From positions 9,655,677-9,719,676 of the forward strand of contig QVOM02000103.1 in assembly GCA_003586115.2 (NCBI GenBank): a stretch of DNA of 64,000 nt, in the 5' to 3' direction. How positions within the stretch are numbered: the stretch's first letter is position 1; each line of letters opens with the position of its first letter. Below are positions 1-57,419 of this stretch, in pieces. This DNA comes from Salvator merianae (taxonomy: Eukaryota; Chordata; Lepidosauria; Squamata; Teiidae). Both the position numbers and the translations under genes were made by a program. A model generated the notes under the pieces. That model saw only the letters and a list, made by a program, of their open reading frames with translations. It had not been told where the DNA came from and ran no database searches.

Positions 1-940
1 CTGCTCCACTCTGGAATCCAAATATTCGCAACAGATTCCTGTCCAGCTTTGCTTGAACACATCTGGTGAAAAAGAGTTCACCACTGTGTAACGAAGACTT
101 AGAGTGCTTTTGTGTGTAACTTAAACCCTTGTCCATGTCCTGTATTCTGGGATAAAAAAGTAGTAGTCACAGCTTCCTTCTGTATCCAACCTTCCAGGTA
201 ATTAATGACAGTCATTATAATTCCTCCTAAATCTCCCCTTCTCAGTTCTCATTTCCGCACAGAGAAATTCCCAAATGTTGTCTTTCCTTGAACTTGTTCC
301 AATTTGTTCCTTTTTCAGACACTCAGAGTCGATCCAAATGTTTTAAGGGTTTCAGTGGAACATTTGAAATGTTTCACATTTTTCTGGCTATAGGGAAAAG
401 GGGAGAAAAATATTATGTGGTTCTTGTTCCTTACAAGTTCTTACGGGAGCTTTGGTTAAAAAAACCAACCAACTGGCCAACTGTTTTACAGGTGAGTGGT
501 AGGGAGCAGGCATCCTGCCCTAATACCCTGCCTCAAGTAGGGGACTTTGGGAAATTCGCCTAATTTTTAAGGATTTTCAAATGCAACTTAAAATATTTGG
601 GGGGAAAATGGCCACTGAAATATTTAGAATATTCAAAATGTTGCAACAAAATTAAGATCAGTTTTGTTTCATGCCTGGAACAAGCCCTTTTTAAGGGAGT
701 GCTTCACTTCAAGCACATAAGTCTCAAAATTGCCTATTTCAGATTTGAACCATTTCACACATGCATTTAGAATTTTTGCTTTGTATTAACTATAATACCT
801 TTTTTTGTTTTCTGCAAATCCGGTAAGAATTTTTTCCACAGAAAAGAAGTCAATTAGACAAAACATTATTTAGGCAAGACAGTTCTTGGATCATAACAAA
901 AATATGAAGGGGTACAAATAAGAAAAAAAATGTACCTTAC
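1..940 (-). other. STX18: STX18 intron 8 (partial)
   Basis: Intronic AT-rich sequence downstream of exon 8, cut by the window edge. Nothing recognisable is seen in it. Confidence 0.85.
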
Positions 941-46491
<45,551 letters not shown>

Positions 46492-47164
46492 GACTTAAGC
46501 GGAGAGGTGAAGCAGCAACCCGCCCCCATGGGTCCCTGCAGAAAGCCTTCCCCCTAGCAACGAGGCCGGCGCGCTCGACGGTTCTGCTTCTCGACAGGCG
46601 AGGGAGGACCTGGACCTAAACCTTGACGTGGAGATTTGCTGCGGAAACGTTTAAGGCTGAGTGGCTTATGGGGCTCGTAAGGCTGAGACAGGGGACAATT
46701 CGTGCAGAAGGACGCTTTATAGTACCCTGGGAAAGGAAGGGAAAGAAACCGCACCTCTCCGAGCGAGAATGAGAGAGAGACCACTTTTCGCAACAGCATT
46801 GTGGAAAATGGGCGTGTTGTGGAAACAGCAGCTCGGAAATCCAGGGTGAGAGAAAGTAAACTTCCCCGCCCCTGTGCTACTCTTGTAACAAAAACGCAGT
46901 ACTTTTCTATTGAATTTCTATTAGGGCCACCATATTTTTAAAGGATAATCACAAATAGGGAATTTTAGCAGATTTGTCTGCTGCGATTTCCTCTTCTATC
47001 TTTTTTCATTGGGTAGCCCTAGTCTTATTTCCGGCTCAAAAGATTTCAGAGCACTAAAATGTTTCTTATCTCTGAGCATGCTGAGTGGCACAGCATGTGT
47101 TATAACAGGCAAATAAATTAAAGCATATAGCCACAAAAGGAAGCACTTTCTCAGGGGTGGCACC

Positions 47165-47245
47165 CAGCATTTATTTTATTTGAGAATTTATATACCACCC
47201 TTCACCGAAGGTCGCAGGGTAGGTCACAGCAAGGAAATTTTGAAC
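47165..47245 (-). mobile_element. LINE 3' tail, truncated
   Basis: TTTATTTTATTTGAGAATTT, CACCCTTCACCGAAGGTCGC and AGGTCACAG match the complement of the L2-type 3' end (GCGACCTTCGG...AAATAAA). Confidence 0.55.
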
Positions 47246-50200
47246 AATCTTCCGAGGGAGTTCCAGCTGGTACCATCATAATATACCTTAAGGTGTGAGA
47301 CTTATTTTTCCAGGCATTCTAAGTCCTGATATTTTTGTTTCATTATCTTTAATTTTGTTTGTTTTTATGTTGAATTCTATGTTTTGAACTTTATAAGTCA
47401 TTCAGGGAATGTTGCTAAATGCTATGCCCTGGACATTTAGATCATTGTCTTCTGGAAATGGTCTCCCATCAGAACATTACTGACAAGTAAATCTACCATG
47501 GGAAGGACACAGGGTCCAACCGATAGTAGTATGGGGAACCATCAGCAGCCACCATTATTAGAATCCTCTGAAGTTGGGCACCCATGTAACATTACACACT
47601 CATATTGCTCTTTAATATATCCCCCAATGCTGAAATGGACAGCAGTTTGATTAGGTGGAGGGGAAACTAAATGATCAAGTTCAGAGAGTAAACTGCTAGA
47701 GTCAAGAACTAAGTCCAAGCCCAGCAGTAACAGAAGAACAAAAGTGGGAAAGATGATCCTTGTGCAGTGGATTCAGTTGTGTTCAGTCAGTATGCCAATG
47801 GATATGTTGGTGCAATTTACCTCAATTTATATCACTAGCAGAGCAATGGAGCAGATTTAATCAAACACTTATTCCAGGAGCCCGGCTCAACAAACTTGCA
47901 TTGATGAAATTCATGTGCCTGGTGGGAAACCAAATTGTTTCAAGCTAACTAGCTGTCTAGCACCTCTGAAGGTGTCCCATAATGCAACTCACTAAACCAC
48001 AAACAGTCAGATATAGTTTGAAAAGCTACAAAAAGAGCCCAAATTTTTCATGTTTGGGTCCAGGGCTGCATAGTGAACCATGTAGCCTCCTATGTTGAGA
48101 AGTCTAGTACCTGGTCCAGGATTTCAGCATCCAGTTTCTTGGATGTTTCTTCAGCATCCAGTTGCTTTCTTTGGAAAACAGAGGACCTGTTGAAATCACT
48201 ATTAAGCTAGGAGCCTGCTTTTACTTTTGTCCTTTGTCATACTTTTCCTGGGCTACCTGAAAGGATCATAGCATTTTAGCTGAATACTTCAGTATTCTGA
48301 GAAGCAGAATTCTAAGTCAGCATACTAAGGAACCTTCAGGATAGGTACCACTATCATCATCCCTATCCAAATGCTTTCTCTCTACTCTCATTCTCATTGC
48401 AAAGTATAAAAAGAAAGTGGTCACATTCTGACCCACTTGGAGCTCACCTGCTCATTTCCTCTGATCCAATGGTGGACTTTGTTGTGAGTATTGTACACAG
48501 GAGGGTGAAAACATCACTACTGGGATGGGAAGAGAGAACAGCACCTGTCATATATTGCATAGTTTCTCTTGTGTCTTCAGATTGTTTGATTTTTTTTATT
48601 TGAATTTTTTAACAAAAGAGAAGGCTAAGTGGAAGCTATCCTTCGTTTACCTTGGATAATACCATGTTCTACAGTTGGCTGGGCATCGCAGTCCACTCTC
48701 AAATTCATGCCTCCTCCTTTCTCTCCCATCTCTGCAAGAAGAAGAACAATGTAACTCTATTTCCCTTTCTTTTCCATCCCTGCAAGAAGGACACAATATT
48801 TCTTTTGTTTTCCTTTGGCAACACACAAGGGAAACAATGTTTCCTTTCATTAAAAGAGGACTTCTACACAAAACTGGCAATGTACTTCAATGGCTCTAGG
48901 GCAAACAGCACAGTATAGCCTATCAGTCTTCTTTGAGAATGGCCAGGGGGTGGAGGTGCATGCTGGTTAGTGTACGCCTTGGCTGTGCCTGTTTGGGGTA
49001 CAGTCTTCTTACCCCATCTGCACAACACAACCACATTGTGGAACACATGTCACTATGGAAGTCTCTGGGGGAGGTGAGATGGAGTCCATTTGCTGACCAC
49101 TAGCTTCACTATCACAATAATGGATCCCTTCACACATTCCCCCCTTTTCACTGAGCTCTCCCCGCTTGTACGCTGCTTTGAAATTGCACAAAAGTAGAAT
49201 TATAAAGAAGAAGAAATTGAGATCTGACCTTCTAGAAGCTTTAGTGTGTGGTAGATGTGGAACTGAAGTTGTGATTGGGTGGATACAGCCTGGAGGGGGA
49301 GAAGAACACAAAGAGAATCCGTGTTCTGATGCCGTGGCAGGGAAATATGGAAGGCGGTGCTTGACTTTCCTGTCCCTGTTAAGTCAAGATTTGAATGTTG
49401 GGACTGCAGCCAATCTCTGATCACACAGGGAGAAGAATTTGGTGAGGGGTGGAGACAGAAAAGGTATGGTTTCCCCATGTCAGACACAGGAAAAATGGTG
49501 CGAGAACAAGCAAGTCTGAATTGAGTCTGTGTTAAAATACAATTGTGGAATGTGGAATGACCAGAACATGTACTTGATGTTTGTTCTCCTCCAATATGAA
49601 TTAACCCTGCAATGTCTGACTGTGTCCCTAGATTCTCTGCCTTCCACTCCCAGCACCCATTTTCTGTTACACTGTTGCCAAGCCATCATAAAGGACTGTC
49701 CTTATCATTAAGAGTAACTTTGGACCAGAGATTGTTTTGTCTGGCCATTTAAAAGTCTTTGCCAGAAGCTCTATAGAACATTTTTCTATATTTCTAACAT
49801 TTGAATCTTACAGTAGAAATAAATTTAATATTAAATACAACTAAAATAAATCTAGGCAGAAGTAATTTTTTTAAACCACTACTCAGTCACCTTTGAATTA
49901 GGCCAATTTGATCAATATAATCTTGGTAAAGATTAGCTGGCAGGAAATATTGGCAGGAGTGGAGACTCTTCATTTTTATTTGAGATTTCCTAAACCATGG
50001 AGTAGAGAGCTAATTTCTTTAGGTGCAGTGCTAAATATTTTGAGTTCTTGTTTCCTTCCAGAGAGTAGTTATATTTCAAGTACAGCATATTTTTGTCAAT
50101 ACTGCAGGATAGCCCTTTCCATTTCAGTAATAGTAGTTTATATATTTGCTTGGTCGTTGCCTGCAGGGTGAGCAGGTGGGCAGCTCCATGCCCTTGCACT

Positions 50201-50804
50201 TGCTTCGGTGGTGTTGCCTCCATGGGACTTACAAAGCTTTAGCGTGCTGGCAGTACGGGGGCGAGCAGGCACAGGAGAGCAGGGATGCATGTCTTTAGAC
50301 TACCTACACCCTACCTCTCTATTGGTTTTTCTCTCATGGAGGTCAGCCTGCAAGCTCTGGGGCTTGGAAACAGGTGGGGTGACCTGAGCTGGTCTGCCCC
50401 CACAAGGTAGATGCAGACAGGCCGAAAACAGTCTGTGTTCCCTGTCTCTTATGACTATCTTGTTGTGATATGGCAAGGCCCTCTGTGATTGCCATTGTTT
50501 CCTAATCCAGGTGTGCTGGGCTATGCAGTGCCCCCTAGTTATGCTGCTCGTGAACTCCTAGAGGAAAGTTAGATTTATTTCTGGTAGGATAGTTATCTGA
50601 GAATAGGGCGGATGTTCTTTTTCTAGCTACTTATGGGAGGCTGAGTTACTTATCAGAGATGGCGGTAGCTTTCTTTCATCTAAAAGATTTTGTGTCTACC
50701 CTAAAAAGTGTTGCTACTTCAGTAACTGGTTCATGATCAAGAATTTCTTGAGTTCAAATGTAGATGTTTTCTAATCTGTGCAGCACTGATTTAGAAGTTA
50801 TGAT

Positions 50805-50876
50805 ATAATCAGTTCTAATGTGTGTATTGTTCCTGGCTGAATAATCAGTTCTAATGTGTGTATTGTTCCTGGCTTA
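50805..50876. repeat. Tandem duplication, 36 bp x 2
   Basis: Units 50805-50840 and 50841-50876 differ only at the second-last base (GGCTGA / GGCTTA). Confidence 0.95.
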
Positions 50877-51064
50877 ATAAAAGGTATATTATTCAGGGGT
50901 CCCATTCAGCGGTCCCATTGTGTTGTTGTTGTTTTAATATTAAATATTTATCTAAAAAAACACTTTACAATACAAATATAGTGCCATGTAAATAATACAA
51001 TAGTAAAACTTGGCTTGCCAGAAGAACTTAGTAACCTTTAGGAAAGCAGTAGAGCGATTAGGTG

Positions 51065-51345
51065 CAGTGGCGTAGGAAGGGGGGGCGGGGGGGGGACGGG
51101 CCGCCTCGGGTGGCGCGTTGTCCCAGGCGGCCCCGGGCGGCGCGTTGTCTCAGGCAGCCCATGGAGCCAGGTCCCCGCCTGGCGCGACGTACAACGAGCA
51201 CGAAGGCGAGTGTGTCGTGGCGCAGCGCCGCCTGGCAGTCATCAGGGCAGGGGCGGGAGTAGGAGGCTGCAGGGCGGGGCACCCTCACTCACACTCCTCT
51301 GCCGCCGCTTCGTCCCGGGCGGCAAAACTTTTAGCTACGCCGCTG
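51065..51345. mobile_element. GC-rich hAT-type MITE with perfect 8-bp target duplication
   Basis: A 281-bp element flanked by ATTAGGTG on both sides (51057-51064 and 51346-51353). The ends CAGTGGCGTAGGA and GCTACGCCGCTG are short inverted repeats of hAT type (CAGNGG start, 8-bp duplication). The interior is very GC- and CpG-rich with no transposase. It lies inside the L1 3' end. Confidence 0.93.
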
Positions 51346-52933
51346 ATTAGGTGTGGAGCTGGAAGATGTGAAGTGTCAGAAGAAGTCATGAAGTTCAGAA
51401 GGGGGAACCAGTGTCCATGAAATGTTTGATTTAGTTTATATCCTTGAAGAACCCAATGCTGGTAAGTGAGCAGTTCCATAACTAAAAAGTCCCATAGTGA
51501 GTAAAACTTTGTTCTTCCATGAAAGTGCTATAACTCTTTTGGCTACCATCAGGAGAGAAGTAAGGAATGATTTATGCTTAATTTTAACATTATTATCTCT
51601 CTATATATGAAATAAACAAAGTTCCAGAGTAAATGCAATATCATCATGTAATATTTTAGAAAGTTCTTGCATAACTAAGATCCAAAAAGAGTTAACAAAA
51701 GGGCAGGACTGCCACAAATGAATAAAATGGCCTAATTGTTGACAACCATGCCAGCAACAAGGGGAGATGTTTGTTAACATTACAGAGAGCCTGGATGGTG
51801 TATAATACCATCTAAAATTAAATTTTAAAGTATGTTCTTTTGTCATGGCTGTATTATTATGTGCTAAATTATCTACTAATAATTTTGGCCATTCTTTTTC
51901 AGATAGTGTTAAATTTAAGTCAGAATCCCATTTTAGTTTTAGTAATTGTAATTGGTGGCAGTCTAAATTACTTAATAGTTATAAATCATAGACACTAGGC
52001 CTTTCTGGGACATTTGTAATAAAGGGAACTGAAGTTCAAAATCTGTTAACAGGTGATTCATAACTTCTAATTCCTCTATAGAACTCAGATAGCTAGCTAA
52101 TGAGTAAAAGAGGACCCAATTTTTACTATATGGTTGTAAGATGGAACCCCAGGGTGACTCTGGGAGTGGAATACCATCGGATGTACAGAAATCTTTCATT
52201 ACTGAGAATCCTTCATCTTTAAGCTTTTTCCATTCATCTTTATTAAACATAAATTTAATGACTGGGAGAAATTTCAATGGTGTAGACGGAGAAGGGAATG
52301 GGAAAATCCTATCTCTCCAGTATGACCATGAGTATAGATTAGTGCGGAGGAATGGATTACAAATTGGCAATTTGATTGATGGTAGGGGAGCGTATAATAT
52401 ATTGTATGTTTTGTCAGCTTTTAATAGCTCTTCCATTTCTTGTTTGAATGGAGCTGGATCCTGAAACAAAAAAAGTGATCTTAACCGAAAAGCATGATAA
52501 TAATTAAGAAGGTTTGGCACTCCCCACCACCACCCTCTTTTTTCTGTATAAAAATGGTAAATTAATTCTATTTTTCTTTCAATTGCAGATGAATTTCAAT
52601 AATATTTTATTCCAACCATAAAGGATGGTAGAAGGAATGTGGATTGGGAGTGTTTGAAAAAGATATAATAATTTGAGGACACAAATCATTTTAATAGCTG
52701 CAATGCGACCAAATAAAGCCAGTTCTTTGCTCTTCCAATCCTTGGGTATTTGTGTTATTGATTTCCATATTTTAGTATAATTTGCTTGATATAGTTTTGA
52801 TAAATTTTTGGTGACAAAAATACCTAAGTATTTGAAACCTTTTTGAGCAGTTTTAATCTGTGTTTTTTAAAACAGATTCAAGAGTACTCGTGAGGAAAGA
52901 TTGAAATATTAAGCAGAAGATTTAGATAAATTG

Positions 52934-53051
52934 ATTTTTAAGCCAGACACTGCGTGAAAATTTTGGATTTCTTTTTGTAAGGAGGTTATATAGATATAAC
53001 CTCCTTACAAAAAGAAATCCAAAATTTTCACGCAGTGTCTGGCTTAAAAAT
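52934..53051. repeat. Perfect palindrome, 57-bp arms with 4-bp spacer
   Basis: 52934-52990 is the exact reverse complement of 52995-53051, and the spacer is TAGA. The left arm is the normal L1 sequence (QKEIQNFHAVSGLKI on the minus strand); the right arm is an inverted copy inserted into the same L1, between SSPEAQ and EIQNF. Confidence 0.98.
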
Positions 53052-54196
53052 TCTGGGCTTCTGGGCTACTGGAAAAGACTATGCAATCATTGGCATATAG
53101 GTTGCAGACAAGTTTAGTATTATTTAATTTATATCCTGAAAGATTGGGGTTACTCTGTAAATGCCTGATAAATGGTTCCATAGAAATTGTTTATAGAGCT
53201 TTTTTGAACCTGTTTGGGAATGACGCTGCTCCAGTTATTTAAGCTGTTTAGTAAGAGTACATTTGTTTTCAGAAATTTGCTTTTTGTACCAGGAAGATTG
53301 TGAAATGATTAGTCCTCTTGCTACAGGTTTCATTGCTTCCCATAGTAAATTTGATGAAGCAGTGGCTTTAGAATTTAATTGAAAGTAATTTTCTAATTCC
53401 GACTCTATCTTTTGGAAGACTGAGGATTTTAAAAGAATGGATTGGTCCATTTTCCAAAAGTGGTCTGATAAATGTGATGAGGAAAGATTTAATAATATCA
53501 TGACTGGAGCATGATCTGATAGCGTGATTGCACTGTTAGAAGCATCAAGTAGATTGTGAATTAAAGATGTAGATATTAAAATATAATCCAGTCTAGAGTA
53601 AGTTTTTTGACTGTGGGAATAGAAAGTATATTCCCTACTAGTTTGATTAATTAACCTAAAAGAATCTGCGAAATCTTATTTAGTTAATAACTTTGGAAAG
53701 AAAGTTACACGGGTAGGCTTTTTACACTTTTGAAGAGTTTTACGATCTAAACGATTATCTAAAGTTGTATTTAAATCACCTTCTATGATTATGTCTCCTG
53801 AAGCAAATGTTTGCAGCTCAACTAGGGTGCTAGCAAGAAATTGGGATTGATTTAAGTTTGGAGCATAAAGGGATGCCAAAGTTATTTTTATGGTATTTAA
53901 TATGCAATTTAAAAAATATATCTACCAGTAACATCTCTCTTAATATCTTAAACTTGTAATAGGAGAACAGGAGGTAAGATTATGGCTACCCCTTGAAATT
54001 TGGATGTTCCTGAGGCTGAATATTCGTATTTAAGTAAGGGGTGGGAAAAGATTTTCAGGGGTTTTTTTTAGCTTGGTGGGTTTCGCGCAGGAATAATATA
54101 TGCCCTTGTTCTTTTACAAAAAAATGCCCTATCCTCTTACGCTTAACAACATTGTTAGTCCCTTTAACATTCAGGGACAATATTTTAAGATTAGAC

Positions 54197-54603
54197 TGTC
54201 AAGGGTATGAGAGATAAGGAAAATAAAATAATCTCTCCCCTATTAGCAGACTCTTCGCGCTAGCCTCGGCAGCAAACACAAAAAAAAACAGACGAGCCTT
54301 TAAAAGTTTCTTTTACACTTTCCAAGACTAGAAGGCACCTCTACTTCAGTTTATTTAGTTAAAGGAAAAATACTTGTATTTACAAGTGAACAAAAAAACA
54401 TTTATTACCTTCACAAACTTACATTTGCAGCAGAAATAATAACTCAGAAGAAATAACAACAGCAAAGCCATCAGTTTGGATGTCACGTACTTCACGTCTC
54501 ACTCATACACTCGCAAATTACATACAGGTGCTTTAAAGTGATAAGAACCAAAGGAATGTATTCCAAACTGAATATGACTCAGCATTTTTTACAAACCTTA
54601 ACA
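54197..54603 (-). repeat. Copia 3' LTR (407 bp, internally deleted)
   Basis: It has the same ends as the 5' LTR but lacks 149 bp. The join is at ATCAG (54470-54474), which in the 5' LTR flanks the missing piece on both sides. The part next to the internal region matches the 5' LTR closely, the outer part much less. Confidence 0.92.
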
Positions 54604-54619
54604 CCCCTTCTCATATTCG
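54604..54619 (-). other. Copia polypurine tract
   Basis: GAGAAGGGG on the element strand directly before the TGTTAAGG of the 3' LTR. This is the expected plus-strand priming site. Confidence 0.85.
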
Positions 54620-54638
54620 TTTGGAATAATACATTAAT

Positions 54639-55745
54639 TCATTCCTTATTTACAATTCCCAATTGAGTGAGAAGTCTGGAGTATTTTGACTCAGCAACAG
54701 GCTTTGTCAACAGATCGGCTATGTTGTTCTCTGTTTCCACATACCTCAGTACAATTTGACCATTCCTAATCAATTGCTTTACATTTTGGAATTTGACTGC
54801 AATGTATTTGGTCCTGGCCTTGAGATTATCCATTTCCGACAAGTGGATACAGGTTTGAGAATCTTCGAAAACTGTTATTGGTAATGGAAAATTCTCTCCT
54901 AAATCACGTAGAAGTTGTTGTATCCACAAGATTTCGGAACAAGTCTCTGAGAGGGCACAGTATTCCGCTTCTGCAGTGGAGAGGCTAATGGATGTTTGCT
55001 TATGTGATCTCCAGCAAATTGAGATGCCAGCATATTTTATAAGGTACTGTTGGATGAGTCCTCCTCATCCTCACTAATATTTGACTCTTCTCCTGATCTT
55101 TTCCCATCTTTATCCTTGTATGATGCCTTGTATGATGAAATAGATACCTTAGCTAGTAGTGCTTGTTCCTGAATATAACACTATATGATGGCTTAATGCA
55201 ATTAATCGATGATGGGTGGGAAAAAGGGAAGAGTATATTGAAATTCTGATCACCTTTGCCACATATAATTTCTGCTGAGACTGTAACCGTGTGATTTTCC
55301 CACTGTATGATTTTCTATGAGCATGTAACAATATTAGGCAAATCAACGACATTATAACCTTGAAATGTAAGAAGAAAATTCACAGACCAAACGGTTTTGT
55401 GAGAAATGCTTCTGAGAAACTAAAAAGGGCGGTAGAACAGTTTCTGCTATGTCTATCTCCTTTGTTCATTAATCAACCCAATATGTAACCAAAAGTATTT
55501 TTTCTGAGACTGAGGTCTTGTATATAGCAACCAGTCTAGCATGTAACAAGTAAGGATCCTGATAATAAAGCAAGAATACTCTTGGCAATTGTCCGCCTGC
55601 GTTTCTGCTGCACTTGATGGGACCTGCAAAATCCGTACAACAGGTACCCCGTACATGACTTTCAATCTTCCGTATCTGCAAATGAACTGTCACAAAATGC
55701 AGATAAAGAATTATTTTGTAACGGCTCTGTTGCTAAGCCAGCACG
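54639..55745 (-). pseudogene. Copia RNase H region, split by about 0.55 kb of foreign sequence
   Basis: Just past the reverse transcriptase stop, shifted frames read FCDSSFADTED and KSCTGYL, the first half of RNase H. The second half, WRSHKQTSISLSTAEAEYCA then LSETCSEILWIQQLLRDLGE, resumes near 55030 and ends at 54639. The stretch about 55040-55600 is unrelated to RNase H and not recognised; it has stops in all copia frames. Confidence 0.8.
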
Positions 55746-57419
55746 TTAGGTTCCTTTGAGATACCTCAACACTTGTTTAAGGCCTAACCAATCATTAATA
55801 CTTGGTCCTGATACCTTACGACTCAGACAGCTCACAGAAAATGCAATATCTGGACGAGTCCAGTTTGCAATATGCAATAGACTGCCTACTACTGACCGAT
55901 ATAACTCTGGATTTGAAAAAGGCTGAGTGTTAGTCAGTTTCGGAAAATCAGCCACCACTGGAGTTTTCACTGACTTTGCATTCTGAAGTCTTGTTTTTAC
56001 AATTAGTTCCTGTATCTTTTGACTTTGACGCAATAAGAAACTATTTGGTGTCACTTTTTTAACATCTATCCCTAGATAGTATGAAAGGTCTCCTAAGTCC
56101 TTGATGACAAAGAAAGAACTTAGTTGTGCATATATTCTGTCAATTGCAATGTCTGTCTTTGCTGAGATACATAAGTCATCAACATACAGCAAAATGATTA
56201 CTTGCTGTTCACCTTGTCCTTTCGTATAGACGCAAGTGTCTGCAACACTTTGAGTAAAGCCTAGACTCAGCAATCTTTCATTCAGGCAGAGATTCCAATT
56301 TCTAGCTGATTGTTTTAAGCCATACAACGCCTTTTTAAGTAGGAAGACCTTGGTGGGATCAGCTGGCTGATAGCCTTCTGGAGGTCTCATATAAATTGTC
56401 TCACTGAGATCTGCATTTAAATAGGCACATTCAAAATCAAAATGCCATATTTTAAACTTGCGTTTGGAAGCAAGAGTTAGTACCAATCGCATAGATTCAC
56501 ATTTAGCTGTTGGTGAATAAGCATTGTCATAATTGTGTAAATAGTTTTGGGCATAACCCTGTGCAACCAATCTGGTTTTAAATTTCTGACCACTATTGGG
56601 TAACTGTTTTCGTTTAAACACCCACTTGGAACCAATTACTGGTTGGCCTTGAGGCAAATCAACAACCTCAAACACTTTCTGCCTAACCAAAGAATTGTAT
56701 TCTACTGCCATAGCATCCTTCCATTGATCCACATCAGCAGACAGTAACATCTCATTGTAAGATTGTGGTTCTAATTCAACAGAACAAAGATTAACAGCAT
56801 CGGAGAAACCATAACGTTGCGGTGGAATATCTTTGGTCACTCTTTCAGACCTTCTCAAAACAGGTGTTTCAAAAGCCCCTTCTTGCTGAATATTACCTGC
56901 ATTTGAATGATCTAACAATCTAGGAGAGTGTTGCTCCTGATCCTGCAACATTTCTTGTTTCACCACAGGATCCAAGCGTGGCACAGACTGTTCAAGTAGA
57001 GAGTCAAGAAAGACCTCTGAATTTGAATGAATGTTTTCCCATCCAGAATGACGTTCAAAATTGGCACTCCGCAATATCACAACCTTGCCATAACTTAGGT
57101 AGAAATGATAACCTTTAATGCCAGATTGATATCCTAAGAAATGCAGTCTTTGCCACCTGGGTTTATTTTTGGCACACTGTGCAGCTGGTATTAAGACATT
57201 GGCAAATGAACCAAATATCCTTAAATGAGCCAATGAAGGTGATTTCCCATATAAGAGAAAATATGGTGTTTGTCCAATACTGGAACTGTACAGCCTATTG
57301 AGAACATAAGTGACTGTCATCACTGCCTCTCCCCAAAAATGAAAGGGAAGATCTGCGTCTTCCAACATACAGTCACGCATTGACTTCAGAAACACCAATC
57401 CTGCGCTCTGCAATCCCAT
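55746..57419 (-). pseudogene. Copia integrase tail and reverse transcriptase frame (557 codons)
   Basis: It overlaps the previous frame by 47 nt in another frame and continues the integrase C-terminal region (DCMLEDADLPFHFWGEAVMT). The linker holds a Ser/Gln-rich region (about 140-200). The reverse transcriptase follows: GSKWVFKRK (263-271), ARLVAQG-like TRLVAQGYAQ, D328 in WHFDFECAYLNA, ALYGLKQSARNW, and the YVDD box at 412-415. It ends LKQVLRYLKGT at a stop where RNase H should begin. Confidence 0.94.

Larger units (their letters stand above)
46831..50934. other. Upstream region of STX18, no gene seen
   Basis: About 4.1 kb upstream of the STX18 CpG island. Only a LINE tail (47165-47245) and a 36-bp tandem duplication (50805-50876) are recognisable. 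No open frame has a convincing family match. An untranslated divergent transcript cannot be excluded. Confidence 0.7.
50935..54196 (-). mobile_element. L1 LINE ORF2 and 3' end, host of two insertions
   Basis: An old L1 copy read leftwards. LKILSLNVKG at 54190 opens the endonuclease; SLYAPNLNQSQF and EGDLNTTLDNRLDR (53676-53879) and LSDHAPV near 53510 are endonuclease motifs. FQKIESELENYFQLN follows. Most of the reverse transcriptase is deleted; the YADD box reads YAND (about 53088), then EIQNFHAVSGLKINLSKSS. The 182-residue open frame 52520-51972 (YYHAFRLRSLF, KNWVLFYSLASYLSSIE) and AKRVIALSWK near 51540 are the C-terminal region. Frameshifts and stops abound. A hAT MITE (51065-51345) sits near its 3' end and the copia element ends its left part at 54196. 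Confidence 0.85.

Noticed and set aside
48647..48918. Overlapping open frames with repeated CTGCAAGAAG motifs
   Set aside because: Mutually overlapping on both strands, no start context, no family; best seen as chance plus a short imperfect duplication.
51058..51420. GC-rich Arg/Pro/Ala-rich open frames on both strands
   Set aside because: They lie in the hAT MITE, whose ends and target duplication explain the sequence.
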